Shown in pieces: positions 8,284 to 16,752 of a stretch of 64,000 nucleotides of DNA. The stretch comes from Massilia sp. NR 4-1. GTDB taxonomy: Bacteria; Pseudomonadota; Gammaproteobacteria; Burkholderiales; Burkholderiaceae_D. The position numbers and the translations under genes were made by a program. The notes beneath the pieces were generated by a model. It searched no databases, was not told the origin of the DNA, and saw nothing but the letters and a program-made list of their open reading frames with translations. Each line of letters opens with the position of its first letter. Position 1 is the first letter of the stretch. The stretch is taken from the NCBI RefSeq assembly GCF_001191005.1, contig NZ_CP012201.1:4712001-4776000 (forward strand), given 5' to 3'.

Positions 8284-8688
8284 TCAGGCCGCCGGCGCCT
8301 GCGGTTCCGCGATGGCGGCCAGCAGGCGTTTGCATTCGTCTTCGTGGGCGCTGATTTCGGCCAGCGACATCTCGATATCCTCGCGCTGCTGCTCCAGGGT
8401 TTCGCGGTGCTGGGCCAGCACGCCGAGGAAGCGGTTCATCTGGGCGGCCGTGTCCTTGGGCGACTCATACATATCGACCAGGCTCTTGATCTCGGACAGC
8501 GACAGGCCGAGACGCTTGCCGCGCAGGGTCAGCTTGAGGCGGGTGCGGTCGCGCGGCGTGTAGACGCGGTTGCGCCCGCCCGCGCCCTCGCGCGAGGGGC
8601 TGAGCAAGCCCTGGTCTTCATAAAAGCGGATGGCGCGGGCGGTGATGTCGAACTCGCGCGCCAGTTCGGTAATGGTATAGGTCGGCAT
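8284..8688 (-). CDS. liuR: MerR-family regulator of leucine/isovalerate degradation
   Basis: A 134-residue MerR-type regulator: N-terminal winged helix (YTITELAREFDITARAIRFYEDQGLL, residues 4-29), the GRNRVYTPRDRTRL wing, and a C-terminal dimerisation coiled coil (about 80-120). There are no metal-binding cysteines, so it is not a metal sensor. Position next to ivd and the ACGT-rich operators in front of both genes support LiuR. It would respond to a branched-chain acyl-CoA intermediate; the ligand is inferred from the family. Confidence 0.88.
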   Translation of the reverse strand: MPTYTITELAREFDITARAIRFYEDQGLLSPSREGAGGRNRVYTPRDRTRLKLTLRGKRLGLSLSEIKSLVDMYESPKDTAAQMNRFLGVLAQHRETLEQQREDIEMSLAEISAHEDECKRLLAAIAEPQAPAA

Positions 8689-8706
8689 GGCTTACAATGG
8701 ATCTTC

Positions 8707-8726
8707 CGTTTACGTAACGTCAAGCA
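8707..8726 (-). promoter_or_regulatory. liuR promoter/operator
   Basis: GTTTACGTAACGTCAAG contains the same ACGT-rich motif as the ivd operator. On the minus strand it reads TTGACGTTACGTAAAC, so TTGACG can also serve as the -35 box; a weak -10 (CATTGT) follows about 18 bases later. This predicts autoregulation of liuR. Confidence 0.6.
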
Positions 8727-8727
8727 C

Positions 8728-9198
8728 ATTGTAGCGCGCCCGCCGGCAGGAAGCCATGTCCGCTTCGGCAGGCCTGAGCGCGGCGCGACAGAGCGGCCTA
8801 TAATGAACCGTCCCCGCGATTCCAGGTTACTTGTGATTCGCCACAAACTGTTTATTTGAACTAATGGTCGCTGAACGAGCGTGCTTTTGTGTCCGCGTCT
8901 GCGTTAACGCAAATGGCTCCCGTTTTAATACCAGCGGAGTTTTAACAGCCGGATTACACTGCCGTTTGCCCTGCTCATTTTTTCGTCAAGATTGCTCTAA
9001 AGTTAATTCTTTCTTTTCGGAAATTGCTAGTAAATTTTGCTATTCAAAGCGGTTTCGGCAATATTTTATTTGGTGGAGAAAGTGGGGGCAAAGGTGGTCG
9101 CCAAGCGTAAAATGTTAATTGTTAATTTTTTGTTTGTCACAATTGGTCTGACCTTTCCAGAGACTGACATTCATGCCGTGTCATGAAATAGTGCAACT
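8728..9198. other. AT-rich intergenic region upstream of an HTH regulator
   Basis: About 470 bases without a supported gene; much of 8880-9140 is clearly AT-richer than its surroundings. An open frame at 8864-9118 has no ribosome binding site, untypical codon use and a composition unlike a folded protein. The right end holds TGTCA/TGACA half-sites (see 9135-9183). The rest shows no repeat or hairpin I can name. Confidence 0.5.
9135..9183 (+). promoter_or_regulatory. TGTCA/TGACA half-site cluster (candidate operator)
   Basis: TGTCAC-N6-TCTGAC occupies 9135-9152 and TGACA-N9-TGTCA occupies 9165-9183, directly before the HTH gene at 9199. The same half-sites recur as a tighter palindrome at 9843-9860 before the next gene. 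The pattern suggests one DNA-binding protein, perhaps the product of the 9199 gene, acts at both. Confidence 0.4.
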
Positions 9199-9606
9199 AT
9201 GAATTCTTCAAATGAACGCGAAAGCTTTAGCCAGCGCCTGCAGCAAGCTTTGAAAAACGCCCATTATTCCCCCGACAGTCCGACCCGGCTGGCCAGGGAA
9301 TTCAATATCCGCTTCGATGGCCGCCCCATCACCGTCCATGCCGCCCGTAAATGGCTGGTAGGCGAGGCTATTCCCACCCAGGAAAAGCTGCGCATGATCG
9401 CGCAGTGGCTGGGCGTGCCTGCCGAATGGCTGCGTTTTGGCGGCGCGGAAAATGCCGCGGCCAATGGCGAAGGCGCCAACGGCTTGTCGCGCTTTGAGTC
9501 CGCCGATGTCAAATTGATAGCTGATTTGCAGCGTCTGGACGAGCATCACCGCCAAATTGCACGTGAATTTATTCGCATGCTGGTCCGCGTCAACTACCAA
9601 AAGTAA
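9199..9606 (+). CDS. Small HTH transcriptional regulator
   Basis: A 135-residue protein with a phage-repressor-like helix-turn-helix in its N-terminal half: SPTRLAREFNIRF..ITVHAARKWLVGEAIPTQEKL (about residues 27-62), followed by a conserved WLGVPAEWLRFGG step. The C-terminal part (about 95-135) is helical and probably mediates dimerisation. No peptidase or ligand domain is present. There is no clear Shine-Dalgarno before the ATG. TGTCA/TGACA half-sites in its own promoter suggest autoregulation. The target genes are unknown. Confidence 0.8.
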   Translation: MNSSNERESFSQRLQQALKNAHYSPDSPTRLAREFNIRFDGRPITVHAARKWLVGEAIPTQEKLRMIAQWLGVPAEWLRFGGAENAAANGEGANGLSRFESADVKLIADLQRLDEHHRQIAREFIRMLVRVNYQK

Positions 9607-9919
9607 CAAGAAATCACGGCTTAGTCCCGCGCAGGCTCGCCGTTTTTGCAGTCCGCTTTCGCTTCCCGCCCCCTCCCCCGCGCGTCCCCCTCCGACACCC
9701 GCGTTGCCCCCGCGCACCCGATTTTCAGCCCGTCTTGCCGCTTTTTTGCGCAGCCTCATGCCGTCCGCAGGCCAGCCTGGGCAGCCGCTTTGCGACCATA
9801 CCACTTTGTATCTTCATGTAATGAAATGGTTCAAAATGCGAAATGTCACCGATCTGACATCATTTTGATGCAGAATAGCGCCAAGGCGCCCCGCCCCCGC
9901 GCGAATTGCAAGGAGTAGC
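9607..9919. other. Intergenic gap between the HTH regulator and a small gene
   Basis: A 313-base gap. Its left half is C-rich and proline-coding in all readings, with no gene support. The right part (9800-9919) is AT-richer and carries the palindrome at 9843-9860 and a good ribosome binding site at 9910-9915, so it is the leader of the small gene at 9920. Confidence 0.5.
9843..9860 (+). promoter_or_regulatory. Palindromic operator candidate
   Basis: ATGTCA-CCGATC-TGACAT is a perfect 6+6 inverted repeat about 60 bases before the small gene at 9920. Its half-sites match those in front of the HTH regulator at 9199, so it is the best candidate target of that protein. Confidence 0.5.
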
Positions 9920-10102
9920 ATGAGTCCTCTGTTCAAAAGCAATTACAGCAATGCAGCACAGCTGAAAGACCTGATGACCGCCCCGCCGATGACGGCGGCC
10001 CAGCATGCCGAAGTCCTGCGCAAGCGCAATGCGCAGCGCCGCATGCTGGAGGAAGCGAAGGAATTGAAGCGGGCGACCTATTCGCCTTACGAGGGACGCT
10101 AG
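9920..10102 (+). CDS. Small protein of unknown function (60 residues)
   Basis: A 60-residue, helix-rich, charged protein with no signal peptide or membrane segment. AAGGAG at 9909-9914 lies about 5 bases before the ATG, which makes it a convincing gene despite its size. The middle (TAAQHAEVLRKRNAQRRMLEE) is predicted to be an amphipathic, strongly basic/acidic helix. I do not recognise the family. Its promoter shares a palindrome with the HTH regulator next door. Confidence 0.65.
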   Translation: MSPLFKSNYSNAAQLKDLMTAPPMTAAQHAEVLRKRNAQRRMLEEAKELKRATYSPYEGR

Positions 10103-10119
10103 GCGCGGCGGTTGCGGGA

Positions 10120-10707
10120 TTAGGCTAGGCCGTTCAAGCCGCTCCAGCGCGGCGCCAGCTGATGCTCCAGCCCCAGCAGATCGATGACGCGGGCCACCGT
10201 GTGGTCGACCATGTCGGCAATGCTTTGCGGCCGGTGGTAGAAGCTGGGCAGGGGTGGGAAGACGATGCCGCCCATCTCGGTGACGGCGGTCATATTGCGC
10301 AGGTGCGCCAGGTTGAAGGGGGTTTCGCGCACCATCAGGACCAGGCGGCGGCGTTCTTTCAGCATCACATCGGCGGCGCGCGCGATCAGATTGTCCGACA
10401 GGCCATGGGCCACGGCGGCCAGGGTCTTCATCGAACAGGGGGCGATCACCATGCCGTCGCTCTGGAACGAGCCGCTGGCGATCGAGGCGCCGATATTCTG
10501 CGGCTTATGCACGACGTGGGCCAAGGCCTCCACCTCGCGCCGCTGTAAGCCGGTTTCCTGGTGCAGGGTCAGCACGGCCGCCTCCGAGACCACCAGATGG
10601 GTCTCGACGGCCGGCATGTCTTTCAAGATTTGCAGCAGACGCACGCCATACACGGCGCCGGTGGCGCCGGTGATGGCAATGACGATCCGCCGCGGGCGAT
10701 CAGGCAT
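10120..10707 (-). CDS. ubiX: Flavin prenyltransferase UbiX
   Basis: A 195-residue UbiX/Pad1 protein that prenylates FMN to make the cofactor of UbiD decarboxylases in ubiquinone synthesis. Visible motifs: the flavin-binding GATGAVYGVRLL (14-25), the VVSEAA segment, PCSMKTLAAVAHG, and the C-terminal RETPFNLAHLRNM and PPLPSFYHRP regions. It overlaps the end of grxD by 8 bases on the same strand, so the two are cotranscribed. ubiD is not in the window. Confidence 0.94.
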   Translation of the reverse strand: MPDRPRRIVIAITGATGAVYGVRLLQILKDMPAVETHLVVSEAAVLTLHQETGLQRREVEALAHVVHKPQNIGASIASGSFQSDGMVIAPCSMKTLAAVAHGLSDNLIARAADVMLKERRRLVLMVRETPFNLAHLRNMTAVTEMGGIVFPPLPSFYHRPQSIADMVDHTVARVIDLLGLEHQLAPRWSGLNGLA

Positions 10708-11014
10708 TCAGCAGCGCTTTCAGCTCGCCCGACTCGAACATCTCGCTCATGATATCGGAGCCGCCGACGAATTCGCCGCGCACATACAGTTGCGGAATGG
10801 TGGGCCAGTTCGAGTATTCCTTGATGCCCTGACGCACTTCCGGATCATCCAGCACGTTGACGGTGGCGATATTCTCGACGCCGCAAGCCTTCAGGATCTG
10901 GATGGCGCGGCCGGAAAAACCGCACTGCGGGAACTGGGCGGTGCCCTTCATGAACAGCACCACCGGGGTATTGGTCACGGTTTCTTTGATCCACTTTTGT
11001 ACGTCGTCGCTCAT
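10700..11014 (-). CDS. grxD: Monothiol glutaredoxin (Grx4 type)
   Basis: A 104-residue monothiol glutaredoxin with the CGFS active site at 31-34, preceded by VVLFMKGT and followed by the cis-proline motif WPTIPQLYV and the GGSDIM glutathione-binding turn. These proteins carry a bridging [2Fe-2S] cluster and deliver Fe-S clusters, often with BolA partners; a BolA-like gene is at 35038. It is followed by and overlaps ubiX. Confidence 0.95.
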   Translation of the reverse strand: MSDDVQKWIKETVTNTPVVLFMKGTAQFPQCGFSGRAIQILKACGVENIATVNVLDDPEVRQGIKEYSNWPTIPQLYVRGEFVGGSDIMSEMFESGELKALLNA

Positions 11015-11057
11015 TGCTGCCTCTGGGTTGAAAAAGAAAAGATGCTTCTATTTTATA

Positions 11058-11105
11058 AGAAAATGCCGGCCGGGGCCGAAAAGCCGGCGGCCGGGCGGCC
11101 GCCGG
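11058..11105 (-). terminator. Intrinsic terminator of tex
   Basis: On the minus strand, just past the tex stop, CCGGCGGCCG and CGGCCGCCGG form a perfect 10-bp stem with a 2-base centre (11084-11105), followed by a second GC-rich fold and a TTTTCTTAT tract ending near 11058. It separates tex from grxD. Confidence 0.65.
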
Positions 11106-11112
11106 TCCGGCC

Positions 11113-13464
11113 TTAGCCGCGCAGTTTGGCGAAGGCGGCGGCCATCGAGTTTTGCACCTGCGGCTCGCGCGCCTGCTGTTTTTGCTGCTGGCCCATGGCG
11201 CGGCGGTCGTTGCGGTCGCCGCGCTGTTCAGGACGGGAACCGGCGGCCGGCGCGCTGTCCGTCAGGCGCATGGTGAGGGCGATGCGCTTGCGCTTTTCGT
11301 CCACTTCGAGCACCTTGACCTTGACCACCTGGCCGGCCTTGACCACGCTGTGCGGGTCCTTGACGAAGCTGTTGGACAGGGCGGAAATGTGCACCAGCCC
11401 ATCCTGGTGCACGCCGATGTCGACGAAGGCGCCAAACGCCGCCACATTGGTCACCACGCCTTCCAGGATCATGTCGGGCCGCAGGTCCTTGATCTCTTCC
11501 ACGCCTTCCTTGAAGGTGGCGGTGGTGAATTCGGGACGCGGGTCGCGGCCCGGCTTTTCCAGCTCGCGGATGATGTCGCTCACGGTCGGCACGCCGAATT
11601 TCTCGTCGGCATATTTGGCCGGGCTCAGGCTTTTCAGCAGGCCGCCGTCGCCGATCACGGCCTGGATATCTTTCTTGATATCGCCGAGGATTTTTTCCAC
11701 CAGCGGATACGATTCCGGGTGCACCGCCGAAGCGTCCAGCGGATTGTCGCCGCCCAGCACGCGCAGGAAGCCGGCCGCCTGTTCGAAGGTCTTGTCGCCC
11801 AGGCGCGGCACGGCTTTCAGGCCGGCGCGCGAGCTGAACGCGCCCTTCAGGTCGCGGTAGGTGACGATGCTCTGCGCCACGCTGGCCGACAGGCCGGAGA
11901 CGCGCGCCAGCAGTGGCGCCGAGGCGGTGTTGACGTCCACGCCGACGGCGTTGACGCAATCCTCGACCACGGCGTCCAGGGTGCGCGCCAGCTGGGTCTG
12001 GCTGACATCGTGCTGGTACTGGCCGACGCCGATCGATTTCGGATCGATTTTGACCAGCTCGGCCAGCGGATCTTGCAGGCGGCGCGCGATCGAGACGGCG
12101 CCGCGCAGCGAGACGTCGAGTTCCGGCAGTTCGCGCGAGGCGAATTCCGAGGCCGAATACACCGAGGCGCCCGCTTCCGACACCACGATCTTGTTCATCT
12201 TCAGTTCCGCGTTCTGCTTGATCAGGTCCTGGGCCAGCTTGTCGGTCTCGCGCGAGGCGGTGCCGTTGCCGATCGAGATCAGCGCCACATTGTGCTTGGC
12301 CGCCAGCTGGGCCAGGGTGTGCAGGGCGCCGTGCCAGTCGTTGCGCGGCTGGTGCGGATAAATCGTGGCGGTATCGACCACCTTGCCGGTGGCGTCCACC
12401 ACCGCCACCTTGACGCCGGTGCGCAGGCCCGGATCGAGGCCCATGGTGGCGCGCTGGCCGGCCGGGGCCGCCAGCAGCAAGGCTTTCAGATTGGTAGCGA
12501 AGACATTGATCGCGTCGAGCTCGGCGCGTTCGCGCAGCGCGCCCATCAGCTCGGTTTCCAGGTGCATGAAACTTTTCACGCGCCAGGTCCAGCGCACCGT
12601 GTCGCCCAGCCATTTGTCGGCGGGACGGCCTTGCTGGCGGATGCCGAAGCGCGCCGCGATGCGGCCTTCGCAAGGATTGTGCGGCGCATCCCATTTCGGC
12701 TTTTCCGCTTCCGTGTCCAGGCGCAGGGTGACGTCCAGCATGCCTTCGCGGCGGCCGCGCAGCAGGGCCAGGGCGCGGTGCGAGGGAATCGCGTGGATGG
12801 CTTCCGAATAGTCGAAGTAGTCGGCGAATTTCTCGCCTTCTTCCTGCTTGCCTTCGACCACCTTGGAATCGACCACGCCATGCTCCTGCACGTATTCGCG
12901 CAAGGATTGCAAGAGCGTAGCGTCTTCGGCGAAGCGCTCCATCAGGATCTGGCGCGCGCCGTCCAGGGCCGCCTTGGCGTCGGCCACGCCGGGATTATTG
13001 CCGCCGTCGGCCGTGGTGAAGGCTGCGCACAGGTAGTTGCCGGCTTCGGCGTCCGGGTTCAGGGCGGGATTGTCCAGCAGGGCCTCGGCCAGCGGCGCCA
13101 GGCCGGCTTCGATGGCGATCTGGGCCTTGGTGCGGCGTTTCTGCTTATAGGGCAGGTACAGGTCTTCCAGCCGGGTCTTGTCCTCGGCCAGCAGGACGGC
13201 CTGCAGCAGCTCGGGCGTCATCTTGCCCTGCTCGGTGATCGAGGCCACGATGGCGGCGCGCCGTTCTTCGAGCTCGCGCAGATAGCGCAGGCGCTCTTCC
13301 AGCAGGCGCAGCTGAATATCGTCCAGGCCGCCCGTGGCTTCCTTGCGGTAGCGGGCGATGAAGGGGACGGTGGCGCCTTCGTCCAGCAGGGCGATGGCGG
13401 CGGCGACCTGGGCCGGCTTGGCGGCCAGTTCCAGGGCAAGACGTTGTTCGATAGCAGGCAGCAT
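11113..13464 (-). CDS. tex: Transcription accessory protein Tex
   Basis: A 783-residue Tex protein, an RNA-binding factor of the Spt6 family. Domains in order: N-terminal helical region, YqgF/RNase-H-like domain (about 325-450, beginning at TMGLDPGLRTGVKVAVVD), helix-hairpin-helix pair (about 490-560, NTASAPLLARVSGL) and an S1 RNA-binding domain (about 645-715, ILEGVVTNVAAFGAFVDIGV). A charged, glutamine-rich tail follows. Length is normal for the family. It is divergent from the SNF2 operon at 13623 with a 158-base shared gap. Confidence 0.96.
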   Translation of the reverse strand: MLPAIEQRLALELAAKPAQVAAAIALLDEGATVPFIARYRKEATGGLDDIQLRLLEERLRYLRELEERRAAIVASITEQGKMTPELLQAVLLAEDKTRLEDLYLPYKQKRRTKAQIAIEAGLAPLAEALLDNPALNPDAEAGNYLCAAFTTADGGNNPGVADAKAALDGARQILMERFAEDATLLQSLREYVQEHGVVDSKVVEGKQEEGEKFADYFDYSEAIHAIPSHRALALLRGRREGMLDVTLRLDTEAEKPKWDAPHNPCEGRIAARFGIRQQGRPADKWLGDTVRWTWRVKSFMHLETELMGALRERAELDAINVFATNLKALLLAAPAGQRATMGLDPGLRTGVKVAVVDATGKVVDTATIYPHQPRNDWHGALHTLAQLAAKHNVALISIGNGTASRETDKLAQDLIKQNAELKMNKIVVSEAGASVYSASEFASRELPELDVSLRGAVSIARRLQDPLAELVKIDPKSIGVGQYQHDVSQTQLARTLDAVVEDCVNAVGVDVNTASAPLLARVSGLSASVAQSIVTYRDLKGAFSSRAGLKAVPRLGDKTFEQAAGFLRVLGGDNPLDASAVHPESYPLVEKILGDIKKDIQAVIGDGGLLKSLSPAKYADEKFGVPTVSDIIRELEKPGRDPRPEFTTATFKEGVEEIKDLRPDMILEGVVTNVAAFGAFVDIGVHQDGLVHISALSNSFVKDPHSVVKAGQVVKVKVLEVDEKRKRIALTMRLTDSAPAAGSRPEQRGDRNDRRAMGQQQKQQAREPQVQNSMAAAFAKLRG

Positions 13465-13622
13465 GGGATAGTCCTCAGTTCAAGGCCGGAATCATAACCA
13501 ATCTGGGGAAGAGATAGGGGAAAACGGGTGCGCGGTAACACTAAGTTAGAACTTTCACAAACACAGAACCATAGTTGGCGGATAATATTGCGTGTTGTTG
13601 TTTTTGAACCTTCCAAACGTAC

Positions 13623-16600
13623 ATGCGCCCAATGGATTTAACCCGCGACGAAACCCGCGAAGCTCCTGCCGCCCCCACCCCTGTTCCGGCCGGCGCGCCG
13701 GGGACGCAATTGCCCTATGCCGTCGCCACCTGGCTGCAGCGGGTGGATGCGGCCGCCCATCCAAAAGCGAAGCTGACGCCGGTCGAAGCGGACCCGAAAC
13801 AAACCAATCACCGCCTGATCTATGTGCTGGCGCCCACCAGCGGCGGCCGCCATGTGGCGCTGTGCCTGTACAAGGCGCGCCTGCGGCCGAACGGCGATGT
13901 GGCGGCCGCCACGCCGATCAGCGAAGTGTTTTCCCTGCTCTCGGCCCCGCCCGCCTTCCTGGAAGCCGGCGACGATGATTTGATCCGCTTCTTCGTCGCC
14001 ATGCGCAGCGGCCCGAATTCGCAGACCGGCACGGCCACCGAGCCGCGCGGCAAGATCGGCGCCGCCCTGCTGACCATGCTGTCCACCCAGGGCAAGCTGT
14101 TGTGGGCCAATTCCTGGGCCGACGTCGGCAACGGCATGGTGTATCCGATGAAAGCCGGTCCGCTGCGCGAAGCCAATCTGGCCTGGCGCGAAGAGGGCAA
14201 GGGCTTGCGTCTGGGCTGGCAGGTCGAGCCGCCCGAGGGCGCGCGCCATCCGGGCGCCGACCAGATCGACTATATGCTGCCGACCGATCCGCCCTGGTAT
14301 ATCGACAACCTCTCGTGCGGCGAGCTGTACCTGAACCAGGGCGGCAGCAATATCGCCTTGGCCGAATTGCAGGCCCTGGTGGCCCAGGCGCCGCTGCTGA
14401 TGGCCAACGATAAGATGCGCGTTTCCCAGCTCCTGCTGGCGCACGGCCTGCAGCATCTGATGCCGCTGCCGCAGCAGTTGCCGCAGCGCCTGCGCAAGGA
14501 CGTGCAGCCGCGCCCCATCCTGCTGCTCGACAGCGCCCAGCTGGCCGACGGTTCGGTGCAGCGCTGGAACGATTACGCCGTGCTGTCCTATGACTACGAT
14601 GGCGAGCGCGTTTCCTTCGACCCGGCGCAGCGCGTGGTGCGCCAGCGCGGCGAGGTGACCGAGATCATCCAGCGCAACGAGGAAGCCGAAGCGGCCGCCC
14701 TGCACACGCTGACCGAACTCGGTTTCCGCAAGCCGAACTCGCTGCCCCTGTCCAGCGTGCGTGGCGGCTTGCTGCTTGCTAGCCAGGCGGACTGGATCCG
14801 CTTTGCCGGAGCCGGCATCGAAGAGCTGCGCGCGGCCGGTTGGCAGGTCGAGAAATCCGTCAAATACCGCTACGACCTGAATGCCGTCGGTGCCTGGTAT
14901 GCCGAAGTCGAGGAAGAGGGGCCGGAGACCGGCAACGCCTGGTTCGAGCTGGAACTGGGCATCACGGTCGGCGAGGAGCGCGTGCCGCTGTTGCCGGTGC
15001 TGGTGCAGATGATCCGCAACGTGCCGCAGGACTTCAGCATCAAGGCCCTGGCGGCCCATGCCGACGCCGACCAGATGCTGGCCACGCTGCCGGACGGCAG
15101 CCGCGTGGCCCTGCCCTGGAACCGCGTCAAGCCGATCCTGGCCACCCTGGGCGAGCTGTATTTCAGCGAAAAAGTGCGCCATGCGGTGCGCATGGCCACG
15201 CTCGACGCGGCCCGCCTGGACGAGCTGGCGCGCAATATCGATTTCGTCTGGACCGGCGGCGAAGAATTGCGCGCCATGGGGCGCCGCCTCAACCAGTTCG
15301 CCTCGGTGCAGCGCATCGCCACCCCGGCCGGCCTGCAAGCGACGCTGCGCGATTACCAGACCGAAGGCCTGTCCTGGATGCAGTTCCTGCGCGAATATGG
15401 CCTGGCCGGCATCCTGGCCGACGATATGGGCCTGGGCAAGACCGTGCAGACCCTGGCCCACATCCTGGTGGAAAAAGAGGCGGGCCGCCTGACCCATCCG
15501 GCCCTGGTCATCGCGCCCACCAGCCTGATGGGCAACTGGCAGGACGAGGCCGCCCGCTTCGCGCCCGGCCTGAAGGTGCTGCTGCTGCAAGGCAAGGACC
15601 GGGCCCAGATGTTCGAGCAGATCCCCGAAGCCGACCTGGTGCTGACCACCTATGCGCTCCTGCCGCGCGACGAGGAAAAACTGCGCGAGCACGACTTCCA
15701 CCTGGTCATCCTCGACGAGTCGCACTACATCAAGAACACCCGCTCCAAGGCGGCCCAGAGCGCCGGCCTGCTGCGCGCCAAGCACCGGCTTTGCCTGTCC
15801 GGCACGCCGCTGGAAAACCACTTGGGCGAGCTATGGTCGCAATTCCACTTCCTCTTGCCCGGCCTGCTGGGCGACGAGAAGACTTTCAACACCCAGTTCC
15901 GCCACCCGATCGAGCGCCAGGACGATCCGCTGCGCCGTGCGCTCCTGAACCGCCGCATCAAGCCCTTCCTCTTGCGCCGGACCAAGGACAGCGTGGCCAA
16001 GGAACTGCCGCCCAAGACCGAGATGGTGCGCAAGGTCGAACTGAGCGGCGGCCAGCGCGATCTGTACGAAACCGTGCGCCTGGCCATGGACCAGAAGGTG
16101 CGCGAGGAAATCGACCGCAAGGGCGTGGCGCGCAGCCAGATCGTGATTCTGGAAGCGCTGCTCAAGCTGCGCCAGGTGTGCTGCGATCCGCGCCTGGTCA
16201 AATCGCTGCCGGCGCGCAAGCAGCAGGCGGCCGGTTCGGCCAAGCTGGCCGACCTGATGCAGATGGTCGAAGACCTGCTCGAAGAAAACCGCAAGATCCT
16301 GGTGTTCTCGCAGTTCACTTCCATGCTGGAACTGATCGAGGAGGAGCTCGATGCGCGCGACATCCCGTATGCCATCCTCACCGGCGAAACCAAGGACCGC
16401 GGCGCGCAAGTGGCGGCCTTCCAGCAGGGCGCGGTGCCGATTTTCCTGATCAGCCTGAAAGCCGGCGGGGTCGGCCTCAATCTGACGGCGGCCGATACGG
16501 TAATCCACTATGATCCGTGGTGGAACCCGGCCGCTGAAAACCAGGCCACCGACCGCGCCTGGCGCATCGGTCAGGACAAACCCGTGTTTGTCTACAAGCT

Positions 16601-16751
16601 GATCGCCAAGGGCACGCTGGAAGAGAAGATCCAGGTCTTGCAGCAAAAGAAATCGGATCTGGCGCAATCGGTGCTGGCGGAAGGCGAATCGCAAAAACTG
16701 GCGCTGACGCAGGAAGACCTGCAGCAGATCTTCGCCCCACTGGTGGACTGA
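13623..16751 (+). CDS. SNF2-family DNA-translocating ATPase
   Basis: A 1042-residue Swi2/Snf2 protein. The helicase core is C-terminal: Walker A DDMGLGKT (about 600-607), DESH box (about 697), GTPLENHLGELWSQ, then the second RecA lobe with FSQFTSMLELIEEEL, LISLKAGGVGLNLTAADTV and DPWWNPA..QATDRAWRIGQ (about 962-985). The N-terminal ~560 residues are a long region without a motif I recognise, of the kind bacterial SNF2 proteins carry for target recognition. ATG at 13623 or 13632 may be the start. Only one base separates its stop from the histidine kinase ATG, so both are translated from one message. Role is unknown; bacterial relatives remodel RNA polymerase or DNA-bound complexes. Confidence 0.93.
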   Translation: MRPMDLTRDETREAPAAPTPVPAGAPGTQLPYAVATWLQRVDAAAHPKAKLTPVEADPKQTNHRLIYVLAPTSGGRHVALCLYKARLRPNGDVAAATPISEVFSLLSAPPAFLEAGDDDLIRFFVAMRSGPNSQTGTATEPRGKIGAALLTMLSTQGKLLWANSWADVGNGMVYPMKAGPLREANLAWREEGKGLRLGWQVEPPEGARHPGADQIDYMLPTDPPWYIDNLSCGELYLNQGGSNIALAELQALVAQAPLLMANDKMRVSQLLLAHGLQHLMPLPQQLPQRLRKDVQPRPILLLDSAQLADGSVQRWNDYAVLSYDYDGERVSFDPAQRVVRQRGEVTEIIQRNEEAEAAALHTLTELGFRKPNSLPLSSVRGGLLLASQADWIRFAGAGIEELRAAGWQVEKSVKYRYDLNAVGAWYAEVEEEGPETGNAWFELELGITVGEERVPLLPVLVQMIRNVPQDFSIKALAAHADADQMLATLPDGSRVALPWNRVKPILATLGELYFSEKVRHAVRMATLDAARLDELARNIDFVWTGGEELRAMGRRLNQFASVQRIATPAGLQATLRDYQTEGLSWMQFLREYGLAGILADDMGLGKTVQTLAHILVEKEAGRLTHPALVIAPTSLMGNWQDEAARFAPGLKVLLLQGKDRAQMFEQIPEADLVLTTYALLPRDEEKLREHDFHLVILDESHYIKNTRSKAAQSAGLLRAKHRLCLSGTPLENHLGELWSQFHFLLPGLLGDEKTFNTQFRHPIERQDDPLRRALLNRRIKPFLLRRTKDSVAKELPPKTEMVRKVELSGGQRDLYETVRLAMDQKVREEIDRKGVARSQIVILEALLKLRQVCCDPRLVKSLPARKQQAAGSAKLADLMQMVEDLLEENRKILVFSQFTSMLELIEEELDARDIPYAILTGETKDRGAQVAAFQQGAVPIFLISLKAGGVGLNLTAADTVIHYDPWWNPAAENQATDRAWRIGQDKPVFVYKLIAKGTLEEKIQVLQQKKSDLAQSVLAEGESQKLALTQEDLQQIFAPLVD

Positions 16752-16752
16752 T

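Noticed and set aside
8864..9118. 84-codon open frame in the AT-rich gap
   Set aside because: No ribosome binding site, cysteine- and phenylalanine-rich, untypical codon use; more likely promoter DNA.
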